Source of the DNA: Takakia lepidozioides | Lineage: Eukaryota > Streptophyta > Takakiopsida > Takakiales > Takakiaceae | NCBI GenBank assembly: GCA_030704615.1 | Contig: CM060732.1 | Coordinates: forward strand, 77,233,053 to 77,297,052 | Length of the DNA stretch: 64,000 nucleotides | Reading direction: 5' to 3' | Part shown: piece after piece, positions 21,985-33,805 of the stretch | How the letters are laid out: the number at the start of each line of letters is the position of its first letter | Position numbering within the stretch: the first letter of the stretch is position 1 | Notes under the pieces: generated by a model | The model's database searches: none | Told to the model about the DNA's origin: nothing | The model's input: only the letters and a program-made list of their open reading frames with translations | Translations under genes and position numbers: made by a program

Positions 21985-24504
21985 GTCTCATTCAAATATC
22001 CTCTTGGCAAGCGGTTTGCCATTGAAGAGCAGAGATCTGCCTGACTTCTGCTTTCCCAGTGGGGTTGAGGTGATTGTTCTAAACCTTAGCATCCCTCTGG
22101 GCGTTCTTGTTCTTGTCTCTTCTCTGACCTCTATTCACCTTGGCCATCAATCATCATATTGTCCTTGGGCTGTCTGAAAGTGTAGTCTCACATGTTTAGA
22201 GTTCTTCCTACATTCTCAATGAGCTTTTTGCTTGGAGAATTTAGACACTTCTGGGACAAGTTGTGAGGTTGAGGGGTGTATGCAGGCCCGTCTAATGGAG
22301 CGGACTCCATCCATGAGCGACTTGAATGAGATTATGTCTGGCCAGGTACTGCTGCTGGTGGACTGTCTGTTAACATATTTAGTCTGGTGAGAAATCACAT
22401 TGAACTTGCTGCATTACATGTAGTATTGGTCTTCACGCGATGATGCATATTCATTGTGGTTGTCCTAACCTTCTCATGCTCTATGGTCGCTTTGGTGTAG
22501 AGCCGAGGTGGTCTCGCCGAGGTTGACCTACTCTAGCAGAATTGAAATTTTCTGATACCTTCAGGGCAGGCAGGGCACAGTAACTGAGGTTGTTCTCATT
22601 AGAGTGTACTTTGCACAGCCTTTTGGCCGTCTGCTCTACACCATGTCCCAGTCAAAGTTCAAATGGATGCAGTAAAGCACATTGTTGATTCAAAGACTTG
22701 GGGTTTCTGTGTTGATTTATTTATTGCAGTCCCATCAGAAGCGAGATGATCAATCATTTGTTTTCCTGCTCAAGGTTTGTCACCCTTCATCATCAAACTG
22801 TCCAGGTCAAGTGTTGTTCCCACGAGTCTGTGCACGTGACCTTTTCTGTTTGGTGCATTAGGGTTTGTTTTGGATTTCAAGTAGGCTGTATTTGCTTGAT
22901 TTAGACAGCTCCCATCAGACATACGCTTTCGGTTTCGGGAAGGGGCTTTTGTATGGAAGCTAGATTTGGGAGCCTGCTGTGCGACTGCTGTTAGTTCAAG
23001 GCTTCTTTCGAGAAGGCAATTTGAACCAGATCTAGAAACTTAGTGGCTGTAGTCTCAGTTAGTACGCAAAAATTTTAGAGAGCAGAAATGTGCTTGCTAA
23101 CTTACGTGATAAGAAGACAGCCTGGTCAATTTTGCAGCAGTGATGTCTAGCTAGGGTGACTGCTTATGACAGTGAGTAAAGAGTATTTGTGACGCTTCCT
23201 CATACTGGTTCCTGTGTGGGCCAGGTGGCAGACAATGCCACATTATATGGAGTCTGTGTATTTTTGCCCGAAATTGTCCAAAGAGCACCAGGCTTCCTAG
23301 CAATGAACACAGCACTCTCCCCTCCCCAGTTGCCCCCAAGCCGCTCCTTTGTCTCTGCTCCGCGATACTATTGCCTTCTCACACGGTTGCCATTTTTCCA
23401 TCTCCATTTTGAAGTTTTGAACAGGTCAGTATCTTTTTGTCTTTCTCCTATTACCCCTCCTCTTATCTTGTGCTGTTGCATGCTATTATTTATCTTGTGG
23501 GACAGGGAGGCTGTGATGATATAAATGAGTGCTTTGTTGACCATCTCACTATGTTACTTACCTTGGAGTTTTGTTGATTGGGTAGTGTGCCTTACCTGTG
23601 CGCTTCTGCTTGTCTGTGTCAAAAGTATTAGATCACAGCACAATGAGATGACACTAACATAATAAGTGCCACCCATGGTCAAAGTGGGAAGCAAGGGCAA
23701 TGGAAAATTAGGATCTCCTATGGTGGATGACCCTAATGGTTGGATGGAAAGTGCCGTACCTGTTGATAGTGTGTTAGGGGCAACGGCTGCAGCTGCAGGC
23801 CTGATATCAGAGTCTAAGATGAACTCATTCACTTCAAAGGGATCAGGCCCTCTTTCTCCAGAAACTGCCTATGGTTACACGTCCCCACGCACTCTTTCGC
23901 CACTTGCACGGACAGTGGAAAAAGAGTTTGTAGTGGAAGAGGCAGACACAACAGCAGACCAGGGATTGCAAGTATGCAATGGGTTCAAAGGAGGCATGGA
24001 GGTAGCATTTCCACCATTCAACTTTGTACTTTTGCCTCTTTTGAGAGTTAGTTCTGTCCACGTCTTGTCACAGTACGTAGTGGCGGTGGATTGGCTTTTC
24101 AAGTACTCAAAAGAGGCTGTTGTTTCAATTTCTTTCAGAAGTTACTGATGGACATCTTTATTCTTGTTTTTGGTGACTGTGCATGAATATGGACGATGAC
24201 ATGGAATGTTCATCTACCCCTGACCATAAAGTGAAGTTTATAACAACATATGGCACTTCCTGCGCAAATGGGATAAAATCAGTAAACCTGTCACTCTGTG
24301 CTTAAGCTGTGTGATTTTCCCTCAGGTACATCCAGAGGAGGTAGAAAAATCAGTCGGACACACCAATGGCAATATCAAGACCCCTCGGACAAGTGTAAAC
24401 CTGGACAGAGCAGAGGATGTAGGGTCGATTTCAAGCATCGGCACATTTGCTCCACGGTCAAGTGTAGGGCATGAGCGGTTGGACAGCTCAGAGTCACTTT
24501 ATAG
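21985..24504 (+). pseudogene. DENN-domain protein, 5' part with a frameshift
   Basis: DENN proteins act as Rab exchange factors in membrane traffic. Exons that join with consistent phase are 21985-22069, 22286-22345 (ARLMERTPSMSDLNEIMSGQ), 22730-22774 (SHQKRDDQSFVFLLK), 23225-23424 (VADNATLYGVCVFLPEIVQR … FVSAPRYYCLLTRLPFF), 23692-23971 (DDPNGWMESAVPVDSVLG, TAAAAGLIS) and 24326-24504. These cover the uDENN module and part of the linker. The first exon is 85 nt where 84 is expected: SFKYPLGKR and KSRDLPDFCFPSGVE lie in different frames, with an extra T at about 22012. No cDENN or dDENN exon was found downstream, where LINE copy B and a hAT end follow. Upstream coding exons were not found. It is either a broken gene or one sequence error plus 3' loss. 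Confidence 0.8.
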
Positions 24505-24599
24505 GTATAAACTCTTCATGAATTGTACATAAAGGAAAGGACATATGTACCCTGTACTCTTCGTGTCTCTTTCTGACTCTCTCTAATGAATTAGAGGCT

Positions 24600-25180
24600 A
24601 TAGCAAACAACGGCTTATGAGTACATCTAACGAAGTTAGGCATAAAACTTCCCTGAATTGTTTCCCATTTGTGACACCAGTGAGGACCTTAAGGATGATC
24701 TGAAGGGCCTACCTACCCGCGGCACTAGACTGAAATTTAAACTCACGGCAAGGAGTCTACCTTCGAACAATAAACAGATGCAGAAGGAAAGGGAGATTGT
24801 CAAATGCCCGATGTTTGGGTGGCCTGAAGACAATCTTCATTTTCTGATACAATGTCCCGGGTACTCTAATCAGAGAGTGACCCTCTTCAGGACCATCAAC
24901 AACATCCCTGCACCTCAGTTCACCAACTTTCAAATTTTTGATTAAAGCCCTGGCCCTGTTGGGGTCTAATTGCTGGGCAGCTCACACACAGCAGATCAAT
25001 GCTTCTGTGAAGGGATTTCTAGTGGAAATCCGGCCAATTATTTATCCCAAGGTAAGTTCCACTACTGGACTGAGCCCCTCTCAAAGGCAGTGTCTACTCC
25101 TTCTTGTTTGCCCAAACTGGTCTATGGCCACAAGGCTATCGCAAACAACATCTCATGAGTACAACTCTCTCTCTCTCTTC
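24600..25180 (+). mobile_element. LINE copy B, 5'-truncated
   Basis: It encodes the LINE C-terminus: [20 protein letters not shown], then a zinc-knuckle segment CPMFGWPEDNLHFLIQCPGY (C-x…H-x4-C), then the 3' end ATGGCCACAAGGCTATCGC … CATGAGTACAACTCTCTCTC. The same end-type motif (CGGCTTATGAGTACATCT) also sits at its 5' edge. It lies directly after the last DENN exon seen. Confidence 0.85.
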
Positions 25181-25444
25181 AGGCTAAGATCAAGAACCCT
25201 ACGAGTTTGCTTGTGAACAAGTACCTCTGAGTGCCTGAATGGCAGTTACGGGAAAATAGGCTTACACCTGCAGCTGAGTTGCAGGCATAAGCTAAACCTT
25301 GGTGGTTTCAGGAAGGCCCCTCCAAGGGCCTCACCCTGCGTCAAGAAACAGCCAGGATTTTTTTTTTCCATCGATGGCTGGGATCATCTCAATCTGACGG
25401 CTCACAAGAGCAGGCAGGAACCTAACGTGATGGAAGGTGCCTTC

Positions 25445-25562
25445 CAGTGTTGGACCGGTATATGTATTTTTAAATACCAGACTGGTCCTGGTATGAAGGA
25501 TCTGATCTCTTATGCATACCAGGTGGTATCACAGGCAACAACCTAGGCTGGTCTGGTATGGA
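25445..25562 (+). mobile_element. Solitary hAT-type terminus
   Basis: It starts CAGTGTTGGACCGGTATATG, matching the TIRs of hAT 1 and 2 (closest to the right end of element 2). It then shows its own subterminal motif, TACCAG/CTGGTA, about seven times. No opposite terminus or target duplication was found, so it is a broken end. Confidence 0.65.
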
Positions 25563-27269
25563 CGAGCATTTTTTGTTTATATATTATCGTGCCGTTAATT
25601 CCACCTCGCGGAATGCACCCCATTGGCTCCATCGAGTGCATTCCGAAATGCAGAATGCACAGGCCACAAAATGTTTTTTTGGCATTTCGGAAACCCTGCG
25701 GTAGGGGATGTCCGGGCTGGACCGTCCTTGACGCGCTCGCATTAAGTTCTTACATTATTCCTATTATCTTCCTTTCTTTACGCAAGGTAACACATCTCCT
25801 ATGGTGCATTCCTGGATTTTGGGCCTTCCCCTGCGGCTACCACCTCGGTGTCAGGCCTTAAATCCGGAATGCCCTACACTCAGGGCATTACCCTACACGT
25901 AAGGTGCCATCCTCTCTAACTAAAAAATCCTGGCCGGGCCTTTACGAACAACCGGAGTGTTGAAATGTGCGGCCACAAATTGTGAAGTAGCTACTTAGCT
26001 ACTAATATGACTCTATTTTTAATTGCATTTTACAAATAGTCCAAGCTTCCGTATCCTAACTAAAAACGATCCTGGATCCTAGTTGTCAACACTTTAAAAA
26101 ATGTCACAGATGTGACACGTCATCACGGACCTCATTCATCCAGTTCTCGCAGAGAGTCATCCATCACCCTCTCGACTATTCTTCTGGGTGTGAAATGGAT
26201 GAGTCCAGGCGTGCATTCATCCACAGTTTGCGTCTTGAGGAGAGAGGCAGGTAGAGCAGTAGTCGGGGCAGAGTCAAAGAAGGCCACGTGGGAGGGTGCC
26301 AGTGTGCAAAGCCGGCATGCTCTCCCTCTCTCGTGCCTTGTGCAAGGAAGGTTCGTTGTGGATGCAAACATCTGCGGAACAAGATTACGATCTCTTTACA
26401 ATCGCAGTGATCTTGTACGATTCTCTCGTTGTAATTCTCTGATTTTTCAGACGGATCAGAAGATCGTTCTTCAATATCGTGTCTGGAGGAGGAGCCTAAA
26501 GTTATTCGCGGGCACGGTTGTGTGGATAATTCATCCGATCCTGACTTCTCTAGTTCTTTTGACATATAGCCACTTTGTCTGTCCGAACAGGTAAGCATCG
26601 TTCAAGGCTGTTAAACACCATGTATGTCGTAGTTTTCATTCGGCTCGTGTCTGTGTCTGTTTGTTTCACTGCCACGGGAGGAGGCGGGTCAAAGCACCCA
26701 AGCAGGCCAAGTTATGAACACGTTTCACGGGCAGAATTTAATCCGTTTTCTGTTCGCTTTGTTATTATCAGCACAATTAACATTTCAGATTTTTTCTGAA
26801 GATCTATTTCTCTCTTTATTTTTACACGTGAACTTCTTGTTCCTCTCTTCCAGTACTCCCACAATCTAGGAACTGTTCCCTACCTTACTAATTGATGCTC
26901 TCAATATACTCAAAAATTGAAGAAATATGTTTGGCTCATAGAGCGTAGTTGGCTTTGTCATCTTTTTACTTCTTACAAGTTCAAATTGCTCGATGATTTC
27001 TATTTGGACTTTTGCTTATGGGAATATTGTCGCTTTTAGAGAATACATGTGGCTCCAGAGAGCACAGTGGAAAGGAAATGAAAGGAAGGACTTTGGGAGC
27101 CATCCTTACTGTGTCAGTCTTTTTACTGTCTTGGAGCAGATCCAGAAATTCAATTCAAAGAAGTGGCTGTTTCTCGAGGCTGTAGCCTGTCACTTTTTTG
27201 GAAGAATTGAGCTACAAGATCTCTTTGCTCCCTCTTCGGGCTCTTCTCTCTCCTTCGCTTTTGCCGGTC
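25563..27269. other. Transaldolase upstream region
   Basis: Inverted GGAATGCACC (25612) and GGTGCATTCC (25803) suggest another small foldback element at 25600-25900. The rest is the probable promoter and 5' UTR of transaldolase. The frames at 26112-26598 on both strands show no family resemblance. Confidence 0.4.
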
Positions 27270-30200
27270 ATGGCCTCACTTCAGAGCTGGTGTCAGCATT
27301 CCACTGGTGGAGGGAACTTGGCATGTTTAAAGCTGGATGGTTTGACAAATGGAGCAGCCCCTTGGTCTGGAGGATACTCGGGCTTAAGGAGGTTCAGTAA
27401 TTTCAAAGGATCTTCTACAACACCATCTATGTGTCAGCATTCAATGCCTTCCAGAATATCACAGTAAGGTCACCGTTCCTTGCACTTTGATGCTTGGTTG
27501 TTTGCTGGATAGAAGTTTTTGCATGTCCTTCTGCGCCATGGGACAGTGTTCTACTTCACAAAGTTCAGTACACTAGAAGACTCGACTTGTCCTCTGTATA
27601 AGCTGGCCTCTGTCCTCAATCTTAATTTCATGTAATGTAGATGGAGGAGCACGCTTGCACCAGCGACAGAGAAAACTGCAAAGAAGACACTTCTGCATGA
27701 ATTGTATGAACAGCAGCGACAGAGCCCTTGGTATGATAATCTTCGACGACCTGTAACTATGTTGGAGCCCCTGATTCTCAGTGGGGTTCGAGGCGTCACC
27801 AGCAACCCCACGGTATGTGATACCACTGAGAATCCTTTATAGTCCTCTACTGATTCTTATGGGGATGATGGATTATGGTTTTTTTATGTCCTGAGATTCA
27901 GTGTGCAGGTGGTTCTCTTCCCTATCTTACTCTAAAATGCTCTCCTGTCCCCTTTAAGGGCACTTGATGAAGGTAGACATACACGCCAGTCCCACTGGCC
28001 ATCATTTGACCCTGTGCTCTCTGTTGGACAGATATTTGAAAAAGCTATATCAGGATCGGATGCATACGATGATCAGTTCAGGTATGGATCTGAAAGTCAA
28101 GTACTCGGGCTTTGTGTCCAGAGTGTCACGGCTCTTTGAATAAAAAGTTTGTAGGTAAGTTACTCACTACAACAGGTCATTGTTCATATGCTGAAGACAA
28201 GTAAGTGGGGGGCTTTCATACGGTCTAACTCCTAGTTGTCAAATACAGACAGCTTATCAAGGAGGGTAAAACAGTTGAAGAGGCGTACTGGGGCTTGGTA
28301 GTGCAAGATATTCAGGATGCCTGTGATCTGTTCCGGAATCTCTATGATGAGAGCAAGGGGGATGATGGCTATGTCTCCATTGAAGTTTCTCCTCTGCTAG
28401 CCAATGAAACAGAGGAGACAATTGAGGCTGCTAAGTATCTGCACCAGACTGTCAATCGGCCCAATGTGCTCATAAAAATCCCGGCAACCGCAGAGTGTGT
28501 TGAGGCAATCAGGAAGGTCATTTCATTGGGAATCAGTGTGAATGTCACTGTAAGTCGCGAGGCCTTCATTTTATCTTCTGTAGATTGACTTGTTCAGTTG
28601 TTTCCTTATCCCTCTTTTTGTTGTTTCTTCTTCTGTGTGCGACTTATGATGTTTTTTGTCCTGGTGCATATGTTTTCATCTTTGAATTTGGCTATCTCAT
28701 GTTATCTTTTCTTACCTCTGAAATGGGAGATCAGAGTTTACTAGGCTCTCACATTGAGATCCATTTCGTTGGTCATACGGTGCAATCCATTATACAAGCT
28801 ATGAGAATACTGGTCATGTTCGTGCACAGAACGGGGATCTCAAGAAGAGGAGACCACAAAGGAAGCAGTGAGCATGAGCGAGCTGCAGAGTTTGACTGTC
28901 TTAACAGCCATGTGGGTTCTGAAGTATGTCCTCGACTGGTTGTTGTTGCAGCTAATATTCTCTCTACCAAGGTACGAGGCGGTGATGGATGCCTATATAG
29001 AGGGTCTAGAGGCCGTGGAGCACGGGGATCTCTCCAAAATTTCAAGTGTTGCATCCTTCTTTGTGAGCCGCGTGGATGTGTTTGTAGACAAAAAGCTTGA
29101 AGGTTTGGGCACAGAAGAGGCACTCGTCCTTCGCGGCAAGGTATTTGATTTCCATGTTTTTCTTGCAGTCTTATACTGAAAAATAACATTCTCTTGGCTT
29201 CTGAGATGCCGGTGATCTCAGTCTCCAGAAAATTTTGGTCCAAATGGACTTGATTTTGGTTAATGCACTGGTCTGAGTTGCAGCTTTGGTTGGAAGGAAC
29301 TGCTGGTTTTGGATGTAATTGAGTACATTACCTGTGCATGGCACAGTCTATCATCGTACATTTGGTAGGAGCAGATTGTTAGCTACCCTGCTGGTGTTGC
29401 TGGTGCTGGGAATACTAAACACCATATTGTATAGTTACACTTGTGTCATTCTACAAATTTTTTGTGGGTTTGTGTGTGCCACAAGTTTCCTACTCTCAAG
29501 TACACAAGGAAACCTTGAAGGCAGTAAATGCACGGGCAGTGGAGCCTGTGTTACTCATAACCTCTGCGTATGTTGGATTGTTGATTTCAGGCAGCAAATT
29601 CACAGGCAGCCTTGGCTTATAAGCTGTACCAAGAGAAATTTTCTGGTCCTCGATGGGAATCCTTGGAAAAGCGGGGAGCAAGGAAGCAGCGAGTGTTGTG
29701 GGCTTCAACCAGTGTGAAGAATCCAGCGTACCCTGATACTCTCTACGTCAATCCTCTCATCGGTCCTGACACTGTAAGCTTCCAATATTTCTTGGTACTC
29801 TTATCTGTTTTGATAATTATAGTGGCAAAAAAAAAGAAAAAGCTCTCTCCCAAATGTGAGAAGTAAAAACTTCTGAACAAAAACCTCGACCAAAAGTGCA
29901 CCCGCAACCTGAAGCTGGAAACCTCGTACATTGATCCAGGTTATGGCCCCTTACTGGATCTGCTATCTAAGGAACTGGGCTTTCAAGGATGTCTGCCAGT
30001 GATCAAAGGCTTTGCAGGTAGGCCTCTTTATTGGAGCCCGACTTCCTCCTTGTGCACACCCACATCGAACAATGATACAGCTTTATCTTTGTGTCTAACT
30101 GCATCTATGTATGGGGATTTCCAATTGCCCAGGTGACCACCATGCCAGATGCTGCGTTGGAGGCCTTTGTGGACCATGGCAAGGTTGCAAGGACAATTGA

Positions 30201-30372
30201 TGCCAATGTGGAAGAGGCACAACAGATTTACAACAAGATAGCGGAATTAGGCATCCACTGGGGAGATGTTGGTTCCCAGTTGGAGCTTGAGGGTGTTGAT
30301 TCCTTCAAAAAGAGTTTTAACAATCTAGTCAAGACCCTCGCACCAAAAGCAGCTGCTCTCGTTGCAAACTAA
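27270..30372 (+). CDS. Transaldolase, plant two-type family, probably plastid (7 exons)
   Basis: Transaldolase moves a dihydroxyacetone unit between sugar phosphates in the non-oxidative pentose phosphate pathway. Exons: 27270-27463, 27641-27812, 28032-28081, 28249-28549, 28952-29140, 29591-29773 and 30133-30372. Total 1329 nt, or 442 residues, with every junction in phase. Motifs are [12 protein letters not shown], the Schiff-base lysine in [39 protein letters not shown]-type [20 protein letters not shown], and [18 protein letters not shown]. The first about 65 residues are Ser/Gly-rich without family similarity, as in a transit peptide. ATG 27270 is the first in the frame. The match is to the At1g12230-like plant group. 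An extra open stretch at 29925-30015 in the last intron ([17 protein letters not shown]) does not belong to transaldolase. Confidence 0.94.
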
Positions 30373-31145
30373 GTCTTCTCATTGTGGATATTGTAAGGTC
30401 AGGTCACAAACAGAATCCATGATATACTTCATTGGGGTTATACCAACTTGCCAAGGACACATAGAAGCAGCTAAAAGTTCATATGTTTCAACTGAGAATG
30501 GCTTTCTAATTTCTCTCGTCTGTGCAGGTACATAGCATGAGCAGTTGAGGTGGTCAAGCGACACAAGTCGGTTGAGCTTCTGAATGAGCAATTGCTGAGC
30601 AATCACGCCGTGCAAAATCTTTTGGAACTACTACCTCGTCAAAAATTGCAGATTGGTGTAACCTAACCAGATTAATTGGCAGATGCTTCGCAGTTGTTTG
30701 AACAATCAGTCTGATTTAAAGCTCAGTGTTACAAGACTTGTTACAAATTGTTCAGCCTATATAAGGTTGTGAATCATTGCTGAGCTTCAGACTGCGTTGC
30801 AAAATCCCTGCAACACTCGCTTGCTGAGATCAGGGACCAGTGCAGATCAGGGATCACTATGACTTTAAACGAAATGAAGCAGAAGTAATTTTTATACCAA
30901 TTTTCTCTCCACACAACACTCGCGCAAAGTAGAACGTCATCCACCCATTTGGATGTCGAAATATGGATGCATCTATCAACTCACGGTTGATGAAGACGAC
31001 CGTGAATGACAAAACATCCTGGTAGATGGAAAGCTGGGCTTCATCGATGTTCATCGATGTTTCATCCATTTACAGACGAATAAAGCGAAGAATAAAGATA
31101 AAGATAAAGTTTCTCTAACATACAGTGAATCTACGAGCCTACCGC
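30373..31145. other. Transaldolase 3' flank
   Basis: Probable 3' UTR and spacer. No gene, repeat family or RNA was recognised. Confidence 0.4.
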
Positions 31146-31149
31146 TCAA

Positions 31150-31265
31150 CACACAGCCCATCGAGGGCCCAATGGACTCTTGAAGGCACAGGTTGAAGGA
31201 TTGAACCCACGATCACCCAGGTTATGCCACTGGACCACCTTGCTCAAGTGAGAAGAGGGAGAAGA
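31150..31265 (-). mobile_element. tRNA-derived SINE or tRNA-like remnant
   Basis: On the minus strand GGTGGTCCAGTGGCATAACC is an A box and GGGTTCAATCC a B box about 35 bases later, then a non-tRNA body. It lies in the upstream region of the MoaE gene, next to a GAGAAGAGG purine repeat. Confidence 0.6.
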
Positions 31266-31807
31266 GGGAGAAGACAGAGAAGAGATTCTTCTCTTCTCAG
31301 TCGTGCTCGTCGATGCCGTTCTTAATAAAGTGTCACTGCATTTCTTCCTCGATCTTTGAAATCTGTTTCCATGTGTTGTTCTTTCCATTCGGATTTCTGT
31401 AACTTTTAGGATTCTGGCTGTTTCTGTCTTTTGCTGTTGTGGCTGTGAATTGGCGTTGTTTGATAAAGAGGTTTTGTTATGCGATCATCCTGCGCTTGTT
31501 CTATCGTCCATGGATTTTTCTGTCCCATTTTGATTCCTGCTTCTTTAAGATTCTGACAGCAGTTTCTAGATCTGTCTTCCGCGGTTCTAGCTCTGGATTT
31601 GTGTCAATTGAGGTTGAGGTTTTGGGATCCGATCGCACTGTGCTTGCGTATGGTGTGTGGTAGCATGTGGATGCTTCACGGATAGTTCCTGGCTGGTCGA
31701 CAAAGTGCTGGATTGGTAACATCTCGGAGTCTTTGCTTTTCTCTCGGTCTTATTACTCTTTTCGTGAAATCAACCCGTGGTGGATTGGTGAAATTTGAGA
31801 TTATCGG

Positions 31808-32317
31808 ATGTCTGTGATGAAAGATGTCGTGGAGATTGTGGAGCAGCCGCTGGATATGAATAGGTACATAGATGCGGTGAGAAATCCAGGCGCTGGAGCC
31901 ATTGCAACTTTCATAGGTACAACGAGGGATACCTTTGAGAATCGCCAGGTTCAAGAGCTTCAGTATGAGGCCTATGAAGCGATGGCCTCCCTCCAGCTAC
32001 GGAAAATCTGTGAATCCGCAAGGGAAAGATGGTCTCTTATCGGTGTAGCTTTGGCTCATAGAATCGGCGTCGTACCAATTGGAGAAGAAAGCGTTTTTGT
32101 CGCCGTATCCTCAGCTCATCGAAAGGCTGCTCTTGCAGCGTGCGAGTTTCTGATTGATGAGATCAAGGCAACCGTCGCAATCTGGAAGAAAGAGGTTTAC
32201 CTTGACGGTGAGGTATGGAAGGAGAACTCGGAGTTCTTTGGGAAGAATGCACATGCTGGTGGTGATGCAGGGAAGATCAAGGCAAACGGGGAATGCTGCA
32301 AGAAGGAAAGGACGTGA
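31808..32317 (+). CDS. CNX6: Molybdopterin synthase catalytic (large) subunit, MoaE/CNX6/MOCS2B
   Basis: MoaE with the small sulfur-carrier subunit converts precursor Z (cPMP) to molybdopterin in the cytosol. The frame is a single exon of 169 residues, close to the family size. Recognisable blocks are GAGAIATFIGTTRDTFE, LQYEAYEAMA, IGVVPIGEESVFVAVSSAHR and the active-site lysine region IKATVAIWKKEVYLDGEVW. The C-terminal 25 residues are variable and basic. The start ATG at 31808 gives SVMKDVVEIVEQPLD, which aligns with the usual short N-terminus. The partner small subunit is not in the window. Confidence 0.95.
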   Translation: MSVMKDVVEIVEQPLDMNRYIDAVRNPGAGAIATFIGTTRDTFENRQVQELQYEAYEAMASLQLRKICESARERWSLIGVALAHRIGVVPIGEESVFVAVSSAHRKAALAACEFLIDEIKATVAIWKKEVYLDGEVWKENSEFFGKNAHAGGDAGKIKANGECCKKERT

Positions 32318-33805
32318 CGCCTCCAGATGTTCCTTGCACCATACCAAGACGCAATTGCATCGCGCTCAACACCTTGGGAAATTCATTGTTGTAACATCAA
32401 TAGACATTCTTACTTGCACTTCAAGCTTTCTTATGAATGTTGGTGTCGACTGTTGCCCGGCTCCGGCACAGTCTAAAGAAGCTCACAGTGCCCTGTGAAC
32501 CAAAATCCCACCGTACAAATCTCGGGAGGGAGATTCTAGGTGCAAGAGCGGATGGTCTGTTTAACTCATGCTTGTAGCTGATTGCTCCTTCTCAGCCAGA
32601 ATTCAGCAATATATTACAGTTATCAATATACGTTTGCTTTGCCATCAATGGCACCTCAGGACTCGATATAGTTGTTTTTTGACATACAACAAATCGATCC
32701 ATGAGGTGCTCCATGGGGTCAAGCTGCCTGCAAGATCAGTGTAGATTGTCAAGTAGGTTTTACTCCACAGGTCTGGTCCATGATATTTTTGAAGTACAAC
32801 CCAATGTGTGAGATCTTGCGCATTTGGATCCATGCACCAAGTATTTGAAGTCACTCAAAGAGCAAAAGCAGAGAGTGCATACTAATTAGAGAGTGATAAC
32901 CCAGTGAGGTGCATGGAAGGCAGTAAGTTTTCAGAAATTTAGACAGCCCAGAAGAAAAGGGTTCGCAAGCAGAGCAGATGCAATGATAGACGAGGTGAGC
33001 AACCTTTCAAGTCCACCACCCCTTCCCATGAAGAGTGGATGAAAGACTCCAGGAGAAAAGCAGTCTCCTCTAGAGGAAAGATCAGAGATTTAGATCCACT
33101 CCAGAGAGTTACACTCCAGAGAAAGACTTCCAGCAGACAAGCTGAGCAGACTTTCAAGAAGACCAGCATCACTTCTGGAATATGGAGAGAAGCAGGGGGA
33201 GAGAGAGAGAGAGGCATTCGCATATGCGGGAAGCAGGGCGTGATGGAGCCAGGGCAGTCTCAGAGTAAAAGATGTAACAGCAAATGAGGTGAACAAAATT
33301 GAAAGTCCAAGCACATTCAATATATACCAGCTGTTGATAGTCCAAAGGTCTGTAACACTGCAATACTTGCCCATGAGGTGCCATTTGACAATCAAGTAAG
33401 GAACCACTTGCCAGCCATGGAGCAGATCAAAGCAAATAGGGTGTCATACACCAAAAGAACACCCAAAAAGGGAGGGTTGTATATCCGCACAATTTCTAAA
33501 TGTCAAGAGTTTCTTCTCTCTTTGCTTGTAAAGAGAAGGGCTCAACCAAACAAGCATACACCAGTTGTCAAAAACTTGAATTGTCTGAATTGACTGAAGT
33601 CTGTGTCTGAATAACATGAGTATTGGGGCCTCCACCTTCAGCTGTGATGGCTGCATGAGCTCCATTTCAGGAGATTCTAATTGCTTTATCTAACTGGATT
33701 ACTGTGCTATGGATCCAGGCACCAGAATTTTCCAGGCCCAATGAAAGAGGACCACAGAAAAATGAGGACACTCCTGTACAATCACATGATGGTAAGGTAC
33801 TAGTA
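32318..33805. other. Spacer between convergent MoaE and ALDH7
   Basis: 3' flanks of the two genes. A GA-rich tract lies at 33195-33217. No domain was recognised in the short frames. Confidence 0.4.

Noticed and set aside
26112-26598. 160- and 140-codon frames on opposite strands
   Set aside because: No domain or splice-consistent link to transaldolase. Both cannot be coding, and neither looks like protein.
28585-28950. Coding extension of transaldolase exon 4 through the following intron
   Set aside because: Family similarity jumps from NVT at 28549 to [10 protein letters not shown] at 28952, so the open frames between are intronic.
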